Assembly: GCA_030424705.1 (NCBI GenBank)
Contig: JAUHWJ010000093.1
Span: 1 to 7,166, forward strand
DNA: 7,166 bases
Direction of reading: 5' to 3'
DNA from: Alphaproteobacteria bacterium
GTDB taxonomy: Bacteria > Pseudomonadota > Alphaproteobacteria > Rhodobacterales > Rhodobacteraceae
Below the pieces are notes generated by a model. The model did not search any database. It worked only from the letters and a program-made list of their open reading frames with translations, and was not told the origin of the DNA. A program made the position numbers and the translations under genes. Shown one piece after another: positions 1-5,680 of this stretch; position 1 is the stretch's first letter, and the number at the start of each line of letters is the position of its first letter.

Positions 1-486
1 CCGAATTCCTGCATCACCTCCAACGCCGTCTCCAAATCCGTGCTCCGCGTCGCCATAGACGAGATCGTGCGCGAACTCGGCCCCGAAGGCGCGCTGCATT
101 ACTGGCCCTCCTACGAGCTGGTGACGGATCTCTTCGCCGGCTGCATGAAGCATGACCGGCGGCACCCGGAGGATGCGGTGCTCGACTACATCATGATGCT
201 GTTCGAGCGGGCCTGGTGCCGCGACAGCGCGCTGACGGAGGCGGAGATGACCGGCGGGTTCCTCCGCGCCGGCGCGGCCTCCGGGCTCTTTCCGGAGCTT
301 CTCGGCCGCGTCGTCGAAGGGCGGCGCGCGCGGCGGCTCCGCAAGATTCTCGAGCGCGAGACGCTGGTCGAGGAACCCTCGGCCGACCGCGCGCTGAGGG
401 CCATGCTGGCGGAGCTTCTCGCGGCGTGGGCGAGTGATTCTGGTGGGGAATCGCCTGAATTTGCGGAGAGTCCGGCGGAATCGTGA
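1..486 (+). CDS. GSCFA domain protein, C-terminal part (5' end outside window)
   Basis: The frame is open from base 1 and ends at TGA 484-486, giving the last 161 residues. A GTG at 40 is in frame but is not the start, because the conserved sequence begins upstream of it. Visible family features are an N-A-V-S-K-S-V-L-R stretch (about residues 9-17), the HYWPSYELV motif (about 33-41), and a later D-R-R-H-P-E-D-A-V-L-D-Y-I segment. In GSCFA proteins these correspond to the SKSxLR helix, the YFPSYE motif and the late HP-x-AVxYI segment. GSCFA proteins belong to the SGNH-hydrolase-like clan, but their substrate is not established. The N-terminal G-S-C-F-A motif lies outside the window and cannot be checked. 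The tail after about residue 90 is Arg/Ala/Glu-rich and looks less conserved. The gene ends in a hairpin and is probably not co-transcribed with the regulator 418 bases downstream. Confidence 0.85.
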   Translation, partial: PNSCITSNAVSKSVLRVAIDEIVRELGPEGALHYWPSYELVTDLFAGCMKHDRRHPEDAVLDYIMMLFERAWCRDSALTEAEMTGGFLRAGAASGLFPELLGRVVEGRRARRLRKILERETLVEEPSADRALRAMLAELLAAWASDSGGESPEFAESPAES

Positions 487-517
487 ATCGGCGGCAAATC
501 TTGTTTTTGCCGCGATT
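486..517 (+). terminator. Hairpin directly after the GSCFA stop codon, probable terminator
   Basis: GCGGCAAA (491-498) pairs perfectly with TTTGCCGC (506-513) around a 7-base loop. The stem extends by four more pairs (486-489 with 514-517) past a single bulged G at 490. The stem begins on the last base of the stop codon. A run of five T (504-508) lies in the loop and right arm rather than after the stem, so this is not a textbook intrinsic terminator. It could instead be a 3'-end stabilising hairpin. Confidence 0.45.
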
Positions 518-600
518 GCGAAAAGCCGAATGAAGGCGAGGCGAATTCGGGCGAAAAAAAGGCGGCCCGGAAATCCTTTCATCCGGTAACAATTCTTTAG

Positions 601-628
601 GTGACAGCGCTGCGCGCACGACTATCTT
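601..628 (+). promoter_or_regulatory. Weak sigma-70-like promoter candidate
   Basis: GTGACA (601-606) resembles a -35 element, and TATCTT (623-628) resembles a -10 element with a 16-base spacer. It lies in the A/T-richer part of the gap upstream of the response regulator. If used, transcription would begin near 635 and give a leader of about 270 bases before the ATG at 905. This rests on motif resemblance only; alphaproteobacterial promoters are degenerate. Confidence 0.2.
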
Positions 629-671
629 CAGTTGCAGCGGCGTGGCCACACTCAACGCGCCGTCACCCCAA

Positions 672-692
672 CCGACCAGGCGTACCGGTCGG
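672..692. repeat. Dyad CCGACC-N9-GGTCGG
   Basis: A perfect 6-base inverted repeat (672-677 and 687-692) with a 9-base spacer lies upstream of the regulator gene. The 15-base centre-to-centre distance is more than one helical turn, so an operator for a dimeric regulator is possible. A small RNA hairpin is also possible. A match of this size can arise by chance in GC-rich DNA. Confidence 0.25.
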
Positions 693-704
693 ACCACACA
701 GCGG

Positions 705-745
705 GCGGCGTATTCGTCCGTAATTCACACGCGGCGCGTTCGCCC
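705..745 (+). repeat. Two near-identical 15-mers, GCGGCGNNTTCGYCC
   Basis: Copies at 705-719 and 731-745 agree at 12 of 15 positions and are 26 bases apart, about two and a half helical turns. The GCGGC half resembles the first half of the published RegA/PrrA-type site (GCGGC, spacer, GTCGC). The first copy continues with GTCC six bases later and so matches the second half only in part. This could be an autoregulatory site; chance similarity is not excluded. Confidence 0.22.
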
Positions 746-762
746 CACGCGCGCCCGATCTT

Positions 763-799
763 CCCTCTCCGGCCCATCCCCCTCGCCGGAGAGGGTTTT
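763..799 (+). terminator. Perfect 10-bp stem followed by TTTT (attenuator, sRNA terminator or intergenic repeat)
   Basis: CCCTCTCCGG (763-772) is the exact reverse complement of CCGGAGAGGG (786-795), with a 13-base loop, and TTTT (796-799) follows immediately. This has the form of an intrinsic terminator on the + strand. It lies 277 bases after the GSCFA stop and 105 bases before the regulator ATG, too far to be the simple terminator of the former. CCCTCTCC/GGAGAGGG stems are also common as dispersed intergenic repeats in GC-rich proteobacteria, so it may have no role specific to this site. Confidence 0.45.
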
Positions 800-904
800 A
801 CCCTGGGGCGCATCACACCTCGCCGGGTCCGCCATATTTGCCAACCGGCGCCCTCCTCGCTATGTGCTTTCTCACAGTCGCTTCACAGACGAGGATCAAG
901 CCGC

Positions 905-1480
905 ATGGCAGACGCGCCGGACGAGGGACAAGCCGCACTCGCCGAGGGGATCGGCCCGGACAATTCGCTCCTCATCCTCGACGATGACGAAGCCTTCCGA
1001 CGCCGGCTCGCCCGCGCGATGGAGAAGCGCGGCTTCGAGCCCGTGATGGCCGAGAGCGTGGCCGAGGGGCTCTCCCATGTCCGCGCATCGCCGCCCGCCT
1101 ACGCCGTGGTGGACCTGCGGCTGGAGGACGGCAACGGGCTCGACGTGGTGGAGGCGCTCCGCGCGGCGCGGGAAGAGGCGCGGATCGTCGTCCTCACCGG
1201 CTACGGCGCCATCGCCACCGCCGTCGCCGCCGTGAAGATCGGCGCGACCGACTATCTCTCGAAGCCGGCGGATGCGGACGACGTGACGGCCGCGCTGCTG
1301 AACCAGCAGGACCAGAAGCCGCCGCCGCCAGAGAACCCGATGTCGGCGGACCGCGTGCGCTGGGAGCATATCCAGCGCGTCTTCGAGCTTTGCGACCGCA
1401 ACGTCTCCGAAACCGCCCGCCGCCTCAACATGCACCGCCGCACGCTGCAGCGGATCCTGGCGAAGCGCAGCCCGAAATAG
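905..1480 (+). CDS. regA: RegA/PrrA/ActR-family redox response regulator
   Basis: A 191-residue cytoplasmic two-component regulator, close to the usual 180-190 of this family. The start is ATG 905, with GAGG at 891-894 ten bases upstream; the open frame further upstream is unrelated to the family. The receiver domain (about 21-135) shows the acidic pocket D26-D28, phosphoacceptor D70 in V-V-D-L-R-L-E-D-G-N-G, T98 in the L-T-G-Y-G motif and K120 in the S-K-P motif. A proline-rich linker (PPPPENP, 139-145) leads to a Fis-type helix-turn-helix (about 150-191) containing DRNVSETARRLNMHRRTLQR, the hallmark of the family. In Rhodobacter and rhizobia, homologues phosphorylated by RegB/PrrB/ActS control photosynthesis, respiration, carbon and nitrogen fixation or acid tolerance in response to redox state. 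The kinase and a senC/prrC-like gene often lie nearby but are absent here. The symbol could equally be prrA or actR. Family assignment is very secure; target genes are inferred. Confidence 0.96.
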   Translation: MADAPDEGQAALAEGIGPDNSLLILDDDEAFRRRLARAMEKRGFEPVMAESVAEGLSHVRASPPAYAVVDLRLEDGNGLDVVEALRAAREEARIVVLTGYGAIATAVAAVKIGATDYLSKPADADDVTAALLNQQDQKPPPPENPMSADRVRWEHIQRVFELCDRNVSETARRLNMHRRTLQRILAKRSPK

Positions 1481-1609
1481 GGGGCCCGCGCCCCGCGCGC
1501 CCGTCTCATGATTCTTGATTGGCCTGCGGATGCGGACGCAACAACGATGCGCGCCGTTCCGCTCCAGACCCGAGCCTGAGCCGGGGCCTCGCCGGCATGA
1601 GCCTCCGCC

Positions 1610-1626
1610 CCCGGCCTTGAGCCGGG
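1610..1626. repeat. Small hairpin CCCGGC-CTTGA-GCCGGG
   Basis: A perfect 6-bp stem with a 5-base loop. Its right half (TGAGCCGGG) recurs 41 bases upstream at 1577-1585. The form resembles the short GCC-rich palindromes scattered between genes in many alphaproteobacteria. No T-tract follows, so termination is unlikely. Confidence 0.35.
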
Positions 1627-1670
1627 ATGTGTCGGCCACCGCCTCGATCCTCGGGGCGCCGGGATCAGAT

Positions 1671-1700
1671 CCGGGGCCGGATAGGCCCGGGCGCTCTTTT
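1671..1700 (+). terminator. Possible terminator downstream of the response regulator
   Basis: CCGGGGCC (1671-1678) pairs with GGCCCGGG (1684-1691) with one internal G-G mismatch and a 5-base loop. A short spacer and TTTT (1697-1700) follow. It is 190 bases past the regulator stop codon, so it would be the end of a long 3' tail. A GC hairpin directly at the stop codon (1481-1494, no T-tract) is the competing candidate. Confidence 0.3.
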
Positions 1701-1880
1701 CACTCACCCCGCCACGAGAGGGGCGCGGACGCAGCGGCAGGGGCTTCCTCCCCGCAGACGGGAGGGAGGAGAGGTTTGAGCGAGCGCCCCGTCGAAGGAG
1801 AGGCCCCCCTCAAACAAACCCGCCGTTCCGATTTCCCGAGGATCTAAGGGTCATTATCCCCTGCACACGCGTGCGCGCCG

Positions 1881-4340
1881 CTACCGGTCGTCCGCCATCG
1901 CCTTCGCCGGCTCCACCTCTTCCACCGCCCGCCGCGCGGCGGCGCCGATCGCCCGCTGCTCCTGCGCGGTGATCTGCCCCTCCCGCGCATGGTCCTCGAG
2001 GCCGGGGATGCGGACCGTGACCTCCTTGTGTGCGAAGTGGATCCCCTCCTTCTCGAAGAGGTTGCGGATCTCCGTGTAGACGAGCTTCCGCGTCGTCCAC
2101 TGGTCGCCGGGCCGGGTCATGAACTTGACCCGGAAGATCATCGCGCTGTCCTCCATCATGTAGACGCCCTGGGATTTCAGCGGCTGGACGAATTTCGGCC
2201 CTTCGGTCGGATGCTGGAGCAGCTGCTCGCCGAGCTTCTTGATGAGCTTCCTCACCTTGTCCACGTCCGTGTCATAGGTGAGCCGCAGCGGCAGCTTCAT
2301 CATCACCCAGTCCCGGCTGTAATTGGTGAGGTGCTTGATCTCCCCGAACGGGACCGTGTTGAGCGCGCCGAGATGATGACGGAGCTGGAAGGAGCGGAGG
2401 GAGATTTTCTCCACCGTCCCCTTCACCCCGCCGATGTCGATATACTCGCCCTTCCGGAAGGCGTCGTCCGAGAGGAAGAAGACGCCCGAGAGGATGTCCC
2501 GCACGAGGCTTTGCGCCCCGAAGCCGATGGCGAGGCCGACGACGCCCGCGCCGCCGAGCAGCGGCGCGATGTTCACCCCGAGCTTGGTGAGCGCCAGGAG
2601 CGCGACCGTCACCCCGATCACGAGGAGGACGAAGGAGCGGAAGAGCGGCAGGATCGTCGCAATGCGGGAGGCCGCGGCCTTCGCCCCGCCCTCGTCGCCC
2701 GGCTCCCCTGCGAAATCGTCGTTCCCGCCCTCCTCCTCGATCTTCTGGTCCATCCAGATCCGCGCGGCGTGAAAAGCGATGTAGCCGAGGAAGAGGACGT
2801 CGATCAGGTCCTGCGCGAGGTCGAGCGGCGAGTCGGGGGCGAAGGCCTCCGGCCCCGCCCAGACGCGGATCAGCGCATAGATCCCGGCGCCGAGGGCGAA
2901 AAGGCTGGCGACGCGGCGCGCTAGATCCTCGAATGTCCGCATTCCGGCGCGCTGCGAGCGCGGCGGCGCGTCGAAAACGACGGTCGCCCCGCCGCCCTCG
3001 TCGTCCCCGCCGTCATCCACGTCGCGGAGCTGGTCGCGGATCGCGCCCGTCTCCGCCGCCTCCCGCTCCGCCGCCTCGGCCCGCTCCGCCGCCTCGTTCG
3101 CCGCCCGGGCCGCGCGGGCGCGCCGGAACACCCGCTCGATGGCGTAGACCGCGACCGCATAGACGACGAGCGCGGCGAGGAGGACGATGAACGCCCCGGC
3201 CAGCAGCGGCAGGCCGAGTTCGAGCCCCATGATGAGCCGGTAGCTCGACTCGAGGAAGGCGAAGATCATGTAGGCGAGGAAGACCGGCGCCCAGAGGAAC
3301 GAGGCCGCCGCGGCGATCCACGTCGCCTCCGCCCGCGGCGCGCCGCCGAGCAGCGCGGAGGAGATCGCCCGGCGCGAGCCGCGCACGAGCCCGAGGACGA
3401 TGAGGAGCGAGAGCGCGCTCCCCGTCATGGAGGTCAGCGCCACCACTTCCTCGTCCACCTCGAGCGAAGCGAGCCACGCGACGAAGACCATGAAGCCGAC
3501 GCCCACGGTCGCCCCCGCCGTCAGCCAGCGGTAGATCCGCCGCGCGTCCGCATCCGAAAAGGCCGGGATGCGGTAGGCCGGAAGGTAGGGAGAGACGACC
3601 ATGCGCCAGAGCACGTCCACCATCTGCACGAGCACGACGGCGGCGGCGACGGCGATGACCGTCTTGATCGTGTTCTCCTCCTCCACATAGAAGCCGGAGC
3701 CGACCGTGACGGCGATCACCAGCATGATGACGAGCCCGCCGATCTGCAGCGCCACGCGCGTCGCCAGCACCGGCAGCTTGTCCACCATGCCGACCGGGTT
3801 CTGCTTCTGCACCCGTCGCATGACCGGGAGCGCGAGATAGAGCGCGAAGATCATCGAGCCCGCCCGCCCGATGGCGAGCAGGACCGCGGTGAAAAGCGCG
3901 ACGCCGAGGAAATACACGCTCTCCCCGGTCGGGCTCGCGCGCGAGAGCGCGTTGTCGAGCCGGGTCCCGTAATCGGCCGCGGCGCCGAAGATTCGCCGCG
4001 CCTTCTGCTGGAAGACGCCGACCTGCTGCTGCGTCGCCGCGATGGCGGATTCAGCGCGATAGGTCTCCGCCACCGCGCCGTAATCGGCGAGCCCGGGCCC
4101 GCTCCCTTCCGGCTCGCCCTCCTCCGGCGGCGCCTCGGGGTCGCCCGCGCCGCCCGCCGCCGCCCCCGCAAGCGCGCCGTAATCCGCCGCCGTCTGCGCC
4201 GAGGCGGGGGAGAAGAGGGCCGGCCACGCCGCCAGAGCGGCGACAAGGAGGAGGGCGAGGAGCGGTCGAAGCCTCGGCAAGGCGATCTCCGGACAGGACA
4301 ATTCGATCCGGCAGTCTACCCGATCCGCGGCGCGATTCAT
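1881..4340 (-). CDS. Large MscS-family mechanosensitive ion channel with signal peptide
   Basis: An 819-residue inner-membrane channel expected to open under membrane tension and release solutes during osmotic downshock. A signal peptide (about 21-49, ending PASA-QT) precedes a periplasmic Ala/Gly/Glu-rich region (50-140) with three ADYG motifs. Hydrophobic spans follow at roughly 143-175, 190-216, 226-245, 273-293, 300-319, 342-364, 374-400, 474-494, 508-527 and 562-585. A charged Ala/Glu/Arg-rich, probably coiled-coil cytoplasmic loop (about 403-450) interrupts them. The pore-lining helix and start of the MscS beta domain are clear at about 587-670 (G-G-A-G-V-V-G-L-A-I-G-F-G-A-Q, then F-R-K-G-E-Y-I-D-I-G-G-V-K-G-T-V-E, then V-P-F-G-E-I). 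A C-terminal alpha/beta domain runs to about 778. E. coli MscS is 286 residues, so this is of the large, many-helix kind (as MscK and MscM are), though not their orthologue by any visible motif. Two starts are possible (see 4278-4290). The gene is divergent from the glycosyltransferase operon and convergent with regA. Confidence 0.93.
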   Translation of the reverse strand: MNRAADRVDCRIELSCPEIALPRLRPLLALLLVAALAAWPALFSPASAQTAADYGALAGAAAGGAGDPEAPPEEGEPEGSGPGLADYGAVAETYRAESAIAATQQQVGVFQQKARRIFGAAADYGTRLDNALSRASPTGESVYFLGVALFTAVLLAIGRAGSMIFALYLALPVMRRVQKQNPVGMVDKLPVLATRVALQIGGLVIMLVIAVTVGSGFYVEEENTIKTVIAVAAAVVLVQMVDVLWRMVVSPYLPAYRIPAFSDADARRIYRWLTAGATVGVGFMVFVAWLASLEVDEEVVALTSMTGSALSLLIVLGLVRGSRRAISSALLGGAPRAEATWIAAAASFLWAPVFLAYMIFAFLESSYRLIMGLELGLPLLAGAFIVLLAALVVYAVAVYAIERVFRRARAARAANEAAERAEAAEREAAETGAIRDQLRDVDDGGDDEGGGATVVFDAPPRSQRAGMRTFEDLARRVASLFALGAGIYALIRVWAGPEAFAPDSPLDLAQDLIDVLFLGYIAFHAARIWMDQKIEEEGGNDDFAGEPGDEGGAKAAASRIATILPLFRSFVLLVIGVTVALLALTKLGVNIAPLLGGAGVVGLAIGFGAQSLVRDILSGVFFLSDDAFRKGEYIDIGGVKGTVEKISLRSFQLRHHLGALNTVPFGEIKHLTNYSRDWVMMKLPLRLTYDTDVDKVRKLIKKLGEQLLQHPTEGPKFVQPLKSQGVYMMEDSAMIFRVKFMTRPGDQWTTRKLVYTEIRNLFEKEGIHFAHKEVTVRIPGLEDHAREGQITAQEQRAIGAAARRAVEEVEPAKAMADDR
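4278..4290 (-). promoter_or_regulatory. Alternative start (TTG) with good ribosome binding site for the channel gene
   Basis: On the - strand GGAG (4290-4287) lies six bases before an in-frame TTG (4280-4278). Starting there removes 20 residues containing several charged residues and two cysteines, and leaves a compact classical signal peptide beginning M-P-R-L-R-P. The ATG at 4340 also has a purine-rich GAGAGGGGG before it, but with very short spacing. The reported gene keeps the ATG as the outer limit; the TTG product would be 799 residues. Confidence 0.4.
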
Positions 4341-4447
4341 CCCCCTCTCTCATCCGATCAGAGCGCTGGCCTTTCCCCGCCTTCGGGGTTAAGGATTCCT
4401 CGAAAGGCGGCCTCGCCGCCATGTCCCGACGCAGGGAGAGCAGAGGG
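4341..4447. other. Divergent gap between channel and glycosyltransferase operon
   Basis: These 107 bases must hold the start signals of both transcription units unless the promoters lie inside genes. Two small hairpins are visible: CCCCG-CCTT-CGGGG (4375-4388) and GGCGGC-CTC-GCCGCC (4406-4420). An A/T-richer patch (4389-4405) sits between them. No convincing -35/-10 pair was found on either strand. Confidence 0.45.
4434..4440 (+). promoter_or_regulatory. Ribosome binding site deciding the first glycosyltransferase start
   Basis: GGGAGAG ends seven bases before ATG 4448, with the core GGAG (4435-4438) nine bases before it. The in-frame ATG at 4421 lacks such a site and sits directly against a perfect GGCGGC/GCCGCC stem (4406-4420) that would hinder ribosome loading. 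The start at 4448 is therefore preferred. Confidence 0.6.
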
Positions 4448-5680
4448 ATGGATGATTTCGCCGGGCGCGGCGCGGGCCGGAAACGGGGGGGAGGGCGCGC
4501 GTCCGGGCGGCGGGTGCTTCTCTATTCACATGATACGTTCGGGCTCGGCCATCTGCGCCGCTCACGCACCATCGCGCAGGCGCTGACGGCGGCGGACCCG
4601 CATCTGAGCGCGGTCATCGTCACCGGCTCGCCCATCGCCGGCCGGTTCGACTTCACCGACAGGGTGGACCATGTGCGCCTCCCCGGCGTCGTGAAGCTGC
4701 CGGACGGCACCTACGCCTCGCACAATCTCGGGCTCGAGATCGAGGAGACGGTGGCGCTCCGCGCCGCGATCATCTCCGCGGTGGAGGAGAGCTTCGACCC
4801 CGACCTCATCATCGTGGACAAGGAGCCCTGGGGCTTCCGGGACGAGCTGACCCAGACGCTGGAGACGGCGAAGACCCGCGGCGCCCGCATCGTCCTCGGC
4901 GTGCGCGACGTGCTGGACGAGGCGGAAACGCTCCGCCGCGAATGGGAGCGGAAGGACGCGGCGCGCGCCATCGAGACCTATTACGACGAACTCTGGATCT
5001 ACGGCCTGCCGGAAATCTGCGAGCCGCTCGCCGGCATCCCTCTCTCCGAGCGGGTGCGCCGCTCCACGCTCTACACCGGCTATCTCCGCCGGGCGACGCC
5101 GCCCTGGCCCGAGGTCGGCCTCGCGCCGCCCGACGAGCCTTACGTCCTCGTGACGACCGGCGGCGGCGGCGACGGCGCGGCGCTGATCGACTGGGCGCTC
5201 TCCGCCTACGAGACGGACCCGGACATTCCGCTCCACGGCGTCCTCGTCTACGGCCCCTTCCTCGACGCCGAGCGGCGCGCCGAGTTCGACCGGCGCGCGA
5301 CGGCGCTGGACGGGAAGGTGACGGCCTTCAGCTTCGACCCGCGGCTGGAGCGGCTCCTCTCCGAGGCCGCCGGCGTGGTCGCGATGGGCGGCTACAACAC
5401 GTTCTGCGAGATCCTCAGCCTCGACAAGCCGGCGGTGATCGCCCCGCGCGTGAAGCCCCGGCTCGAACAGTTCATCCGGACGGAGGCGGCGGAGCGGCTC
5501 GGCCTCGTGAAGATGCTCGACCGGGCGAGGGACGGGGAGGGGCCCGAGGTCATGGCCGCGGCGATCCGCGGCCTGACCCGGCAGCCTCGTCCCTCCGCCA
5601 TCCGGATTCCGGGGCTGATGGACGGGCTGGAGACGATCACCGCCCGCGCCGCAAGCTGGGCGCGCCAGGCCGCCGAGTGA
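4448..5680 (+). CDS. GT28/MurG-like glycosyltransferase
   Basis: A 410-residue, apparently cytosolic GT-B-fold glycosyltransferase. After a Gly/Arg-rich basic N-terminus (about 1-22) the first beta strand runs into SHDTFGLGHLRRSR (27-40), the glycine loop found in MurG-like and other GT28-type enzymes. The C-terminal half has V-T-T-G-G-G-G-D-G (about 235-243), then MGGYNTFCEILS (313-324) and P-R-V-K-P-R-L-E-Q-F-I-R (333-344). These correspond to the sugar-nucleotide-binding region, where MurG has a G-G...T..E pattern. It resembles the uncharacterised 'predicted glycosyl transferase' group COG4671 from memory; donor and acceptor sugars are unknown. It is not MurG itself, since the length, motifs and neighbours differ. 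The stop overlaps the next gene's GTG start by four bases (GTGA), so the two are translationally coupled. A start at 4421 would add nine residues and is less likely. Confidence 0.88.
   Translation: MDDFAGRGAGRKRGGGRASGRRVLLYSHDTFGLGHLRRSRTIAQALTAADPHLSAVIVTGSPIAGRFDFTDRVDHVRLPGVVKLPDGTYASHNLGLEIEETVALRAAIISAVEESFDPDLIIVDKEPWGFRDELTQTLETAKTRGARIVLGVRDVLDEAETLRREWERKDAARAIETYYDELWIYGLPEICEPLAGIPLSERVRRSTLYTGYLRRATPPWPEVGLAPPDEPYVLVTTGGGGDGAALIDWALSAYETDPDIPLHGVLVYGPFLDAERRAEFDRRATALDGKVTAFSFDPRLERLLSEAAGVVAMGGYNTFCEILSLDKPAVIAPRVKPRLEQFIRTEAAERLGLVKMLDRARDGEGPEVMAAAIRGLTRQPRPSAIRIPGLMDGLETITARAASWARQAAE

Larger units (their letters stand above)
518..904. other. Non-coding region upstream of the response regulator gene
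   Basis: No convincing gene was found here. The frame of the regulator stays open back to 632, but the extra residues look like random translation of GC-rich DNA: rich in Arg, Pro and Ser, with no family match, and with a good start site at 905. The stretch from about 518 to 635 is visibly more A/T-rich than the flanking genes, as expected of a promoter region. It holds the promoter-like pair, dyad, 15-mer repeat and terminator-like stem listed separately. Two copies of TCACAG (872-877 and 883-888) lie just before the ribosome binding site. Confidence 0.6.
1481..1880. other. Convergent intergenic region with GC-rich hairpins and repeats
   Basis: This 400-base gap separates the 3' ends of the response regulator (+) and the channel gene (-). 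A frame of 110 codons (1515-1847, +) crosses it, but its product is a Pro/Arg/Gly/Ser-rich translation with no recognisable domain, so it is not called as a gene. Structures seen: GGGGC-CCGC-GCCCC (1481-1494) touching the regulator stop codon; TGAGCCGGG repeated at 1577-1585 and 1618-1626; TCCTCCC/GGGAGGA (1746-1752 and 1764-1770); and GTTTGAG/CTCAAAC (1774-1780 and 1809-1815). Such short stems are typical of dispersed intergenic repeats in GC-rich alphaproteobacteria. No convincing T-tailed terminator for the channel gene was found on the - strand. Confidence 0.6.

Noticed and set aside
608..639. CGCTGC/GCAGCG inverted repeat with 20-base loop
   Set aside because: A six-base GC stem with a long loop is too likely by chance in this composition.
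632..904. In-frame extension of the response regulator giving a 282-residue protein
   Set aside because: The added residues match nothing in the receiver family and look like random GC-rich translation. The ATG at 905 has a GAGG site and gives the usual family length.
896..1639. 247-codon - strand open frame opposite the response regulator
   Set aside because: The sense strand encodes a canonical RegA-type protein; the antisense product is His/Arg/Gly-rich without any domain.
1515..1847. 110-codon + strand open frame in the convergent gap
   Set aside because: The Pro/Arg/Gly-rich product has no domain, there is no clear ribosome binding site, and the frame overlies intergenic palindromes.
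1862..1880. Near-palindrome around ACGCGT next to the channel stop codon, considered as its terminator
   Set aside because: The symmetry is imperfect and no T-tract follows on the - strand.
1989..2924. 311-codon + strand open frame opposite the channel gene
   Set aside because: It lies wholly antisense to the well-supported MscS domain, and its product is a charged low-complexity sequence.
4942..5676. Upstream extension of the GT4 gene in its frame
   Set aside because: It overlaps the previous glycosyltransferase out of frame and translates to an Arg-rich sequence. The conserved GT4 N-terminus begins just after GTG 5677.
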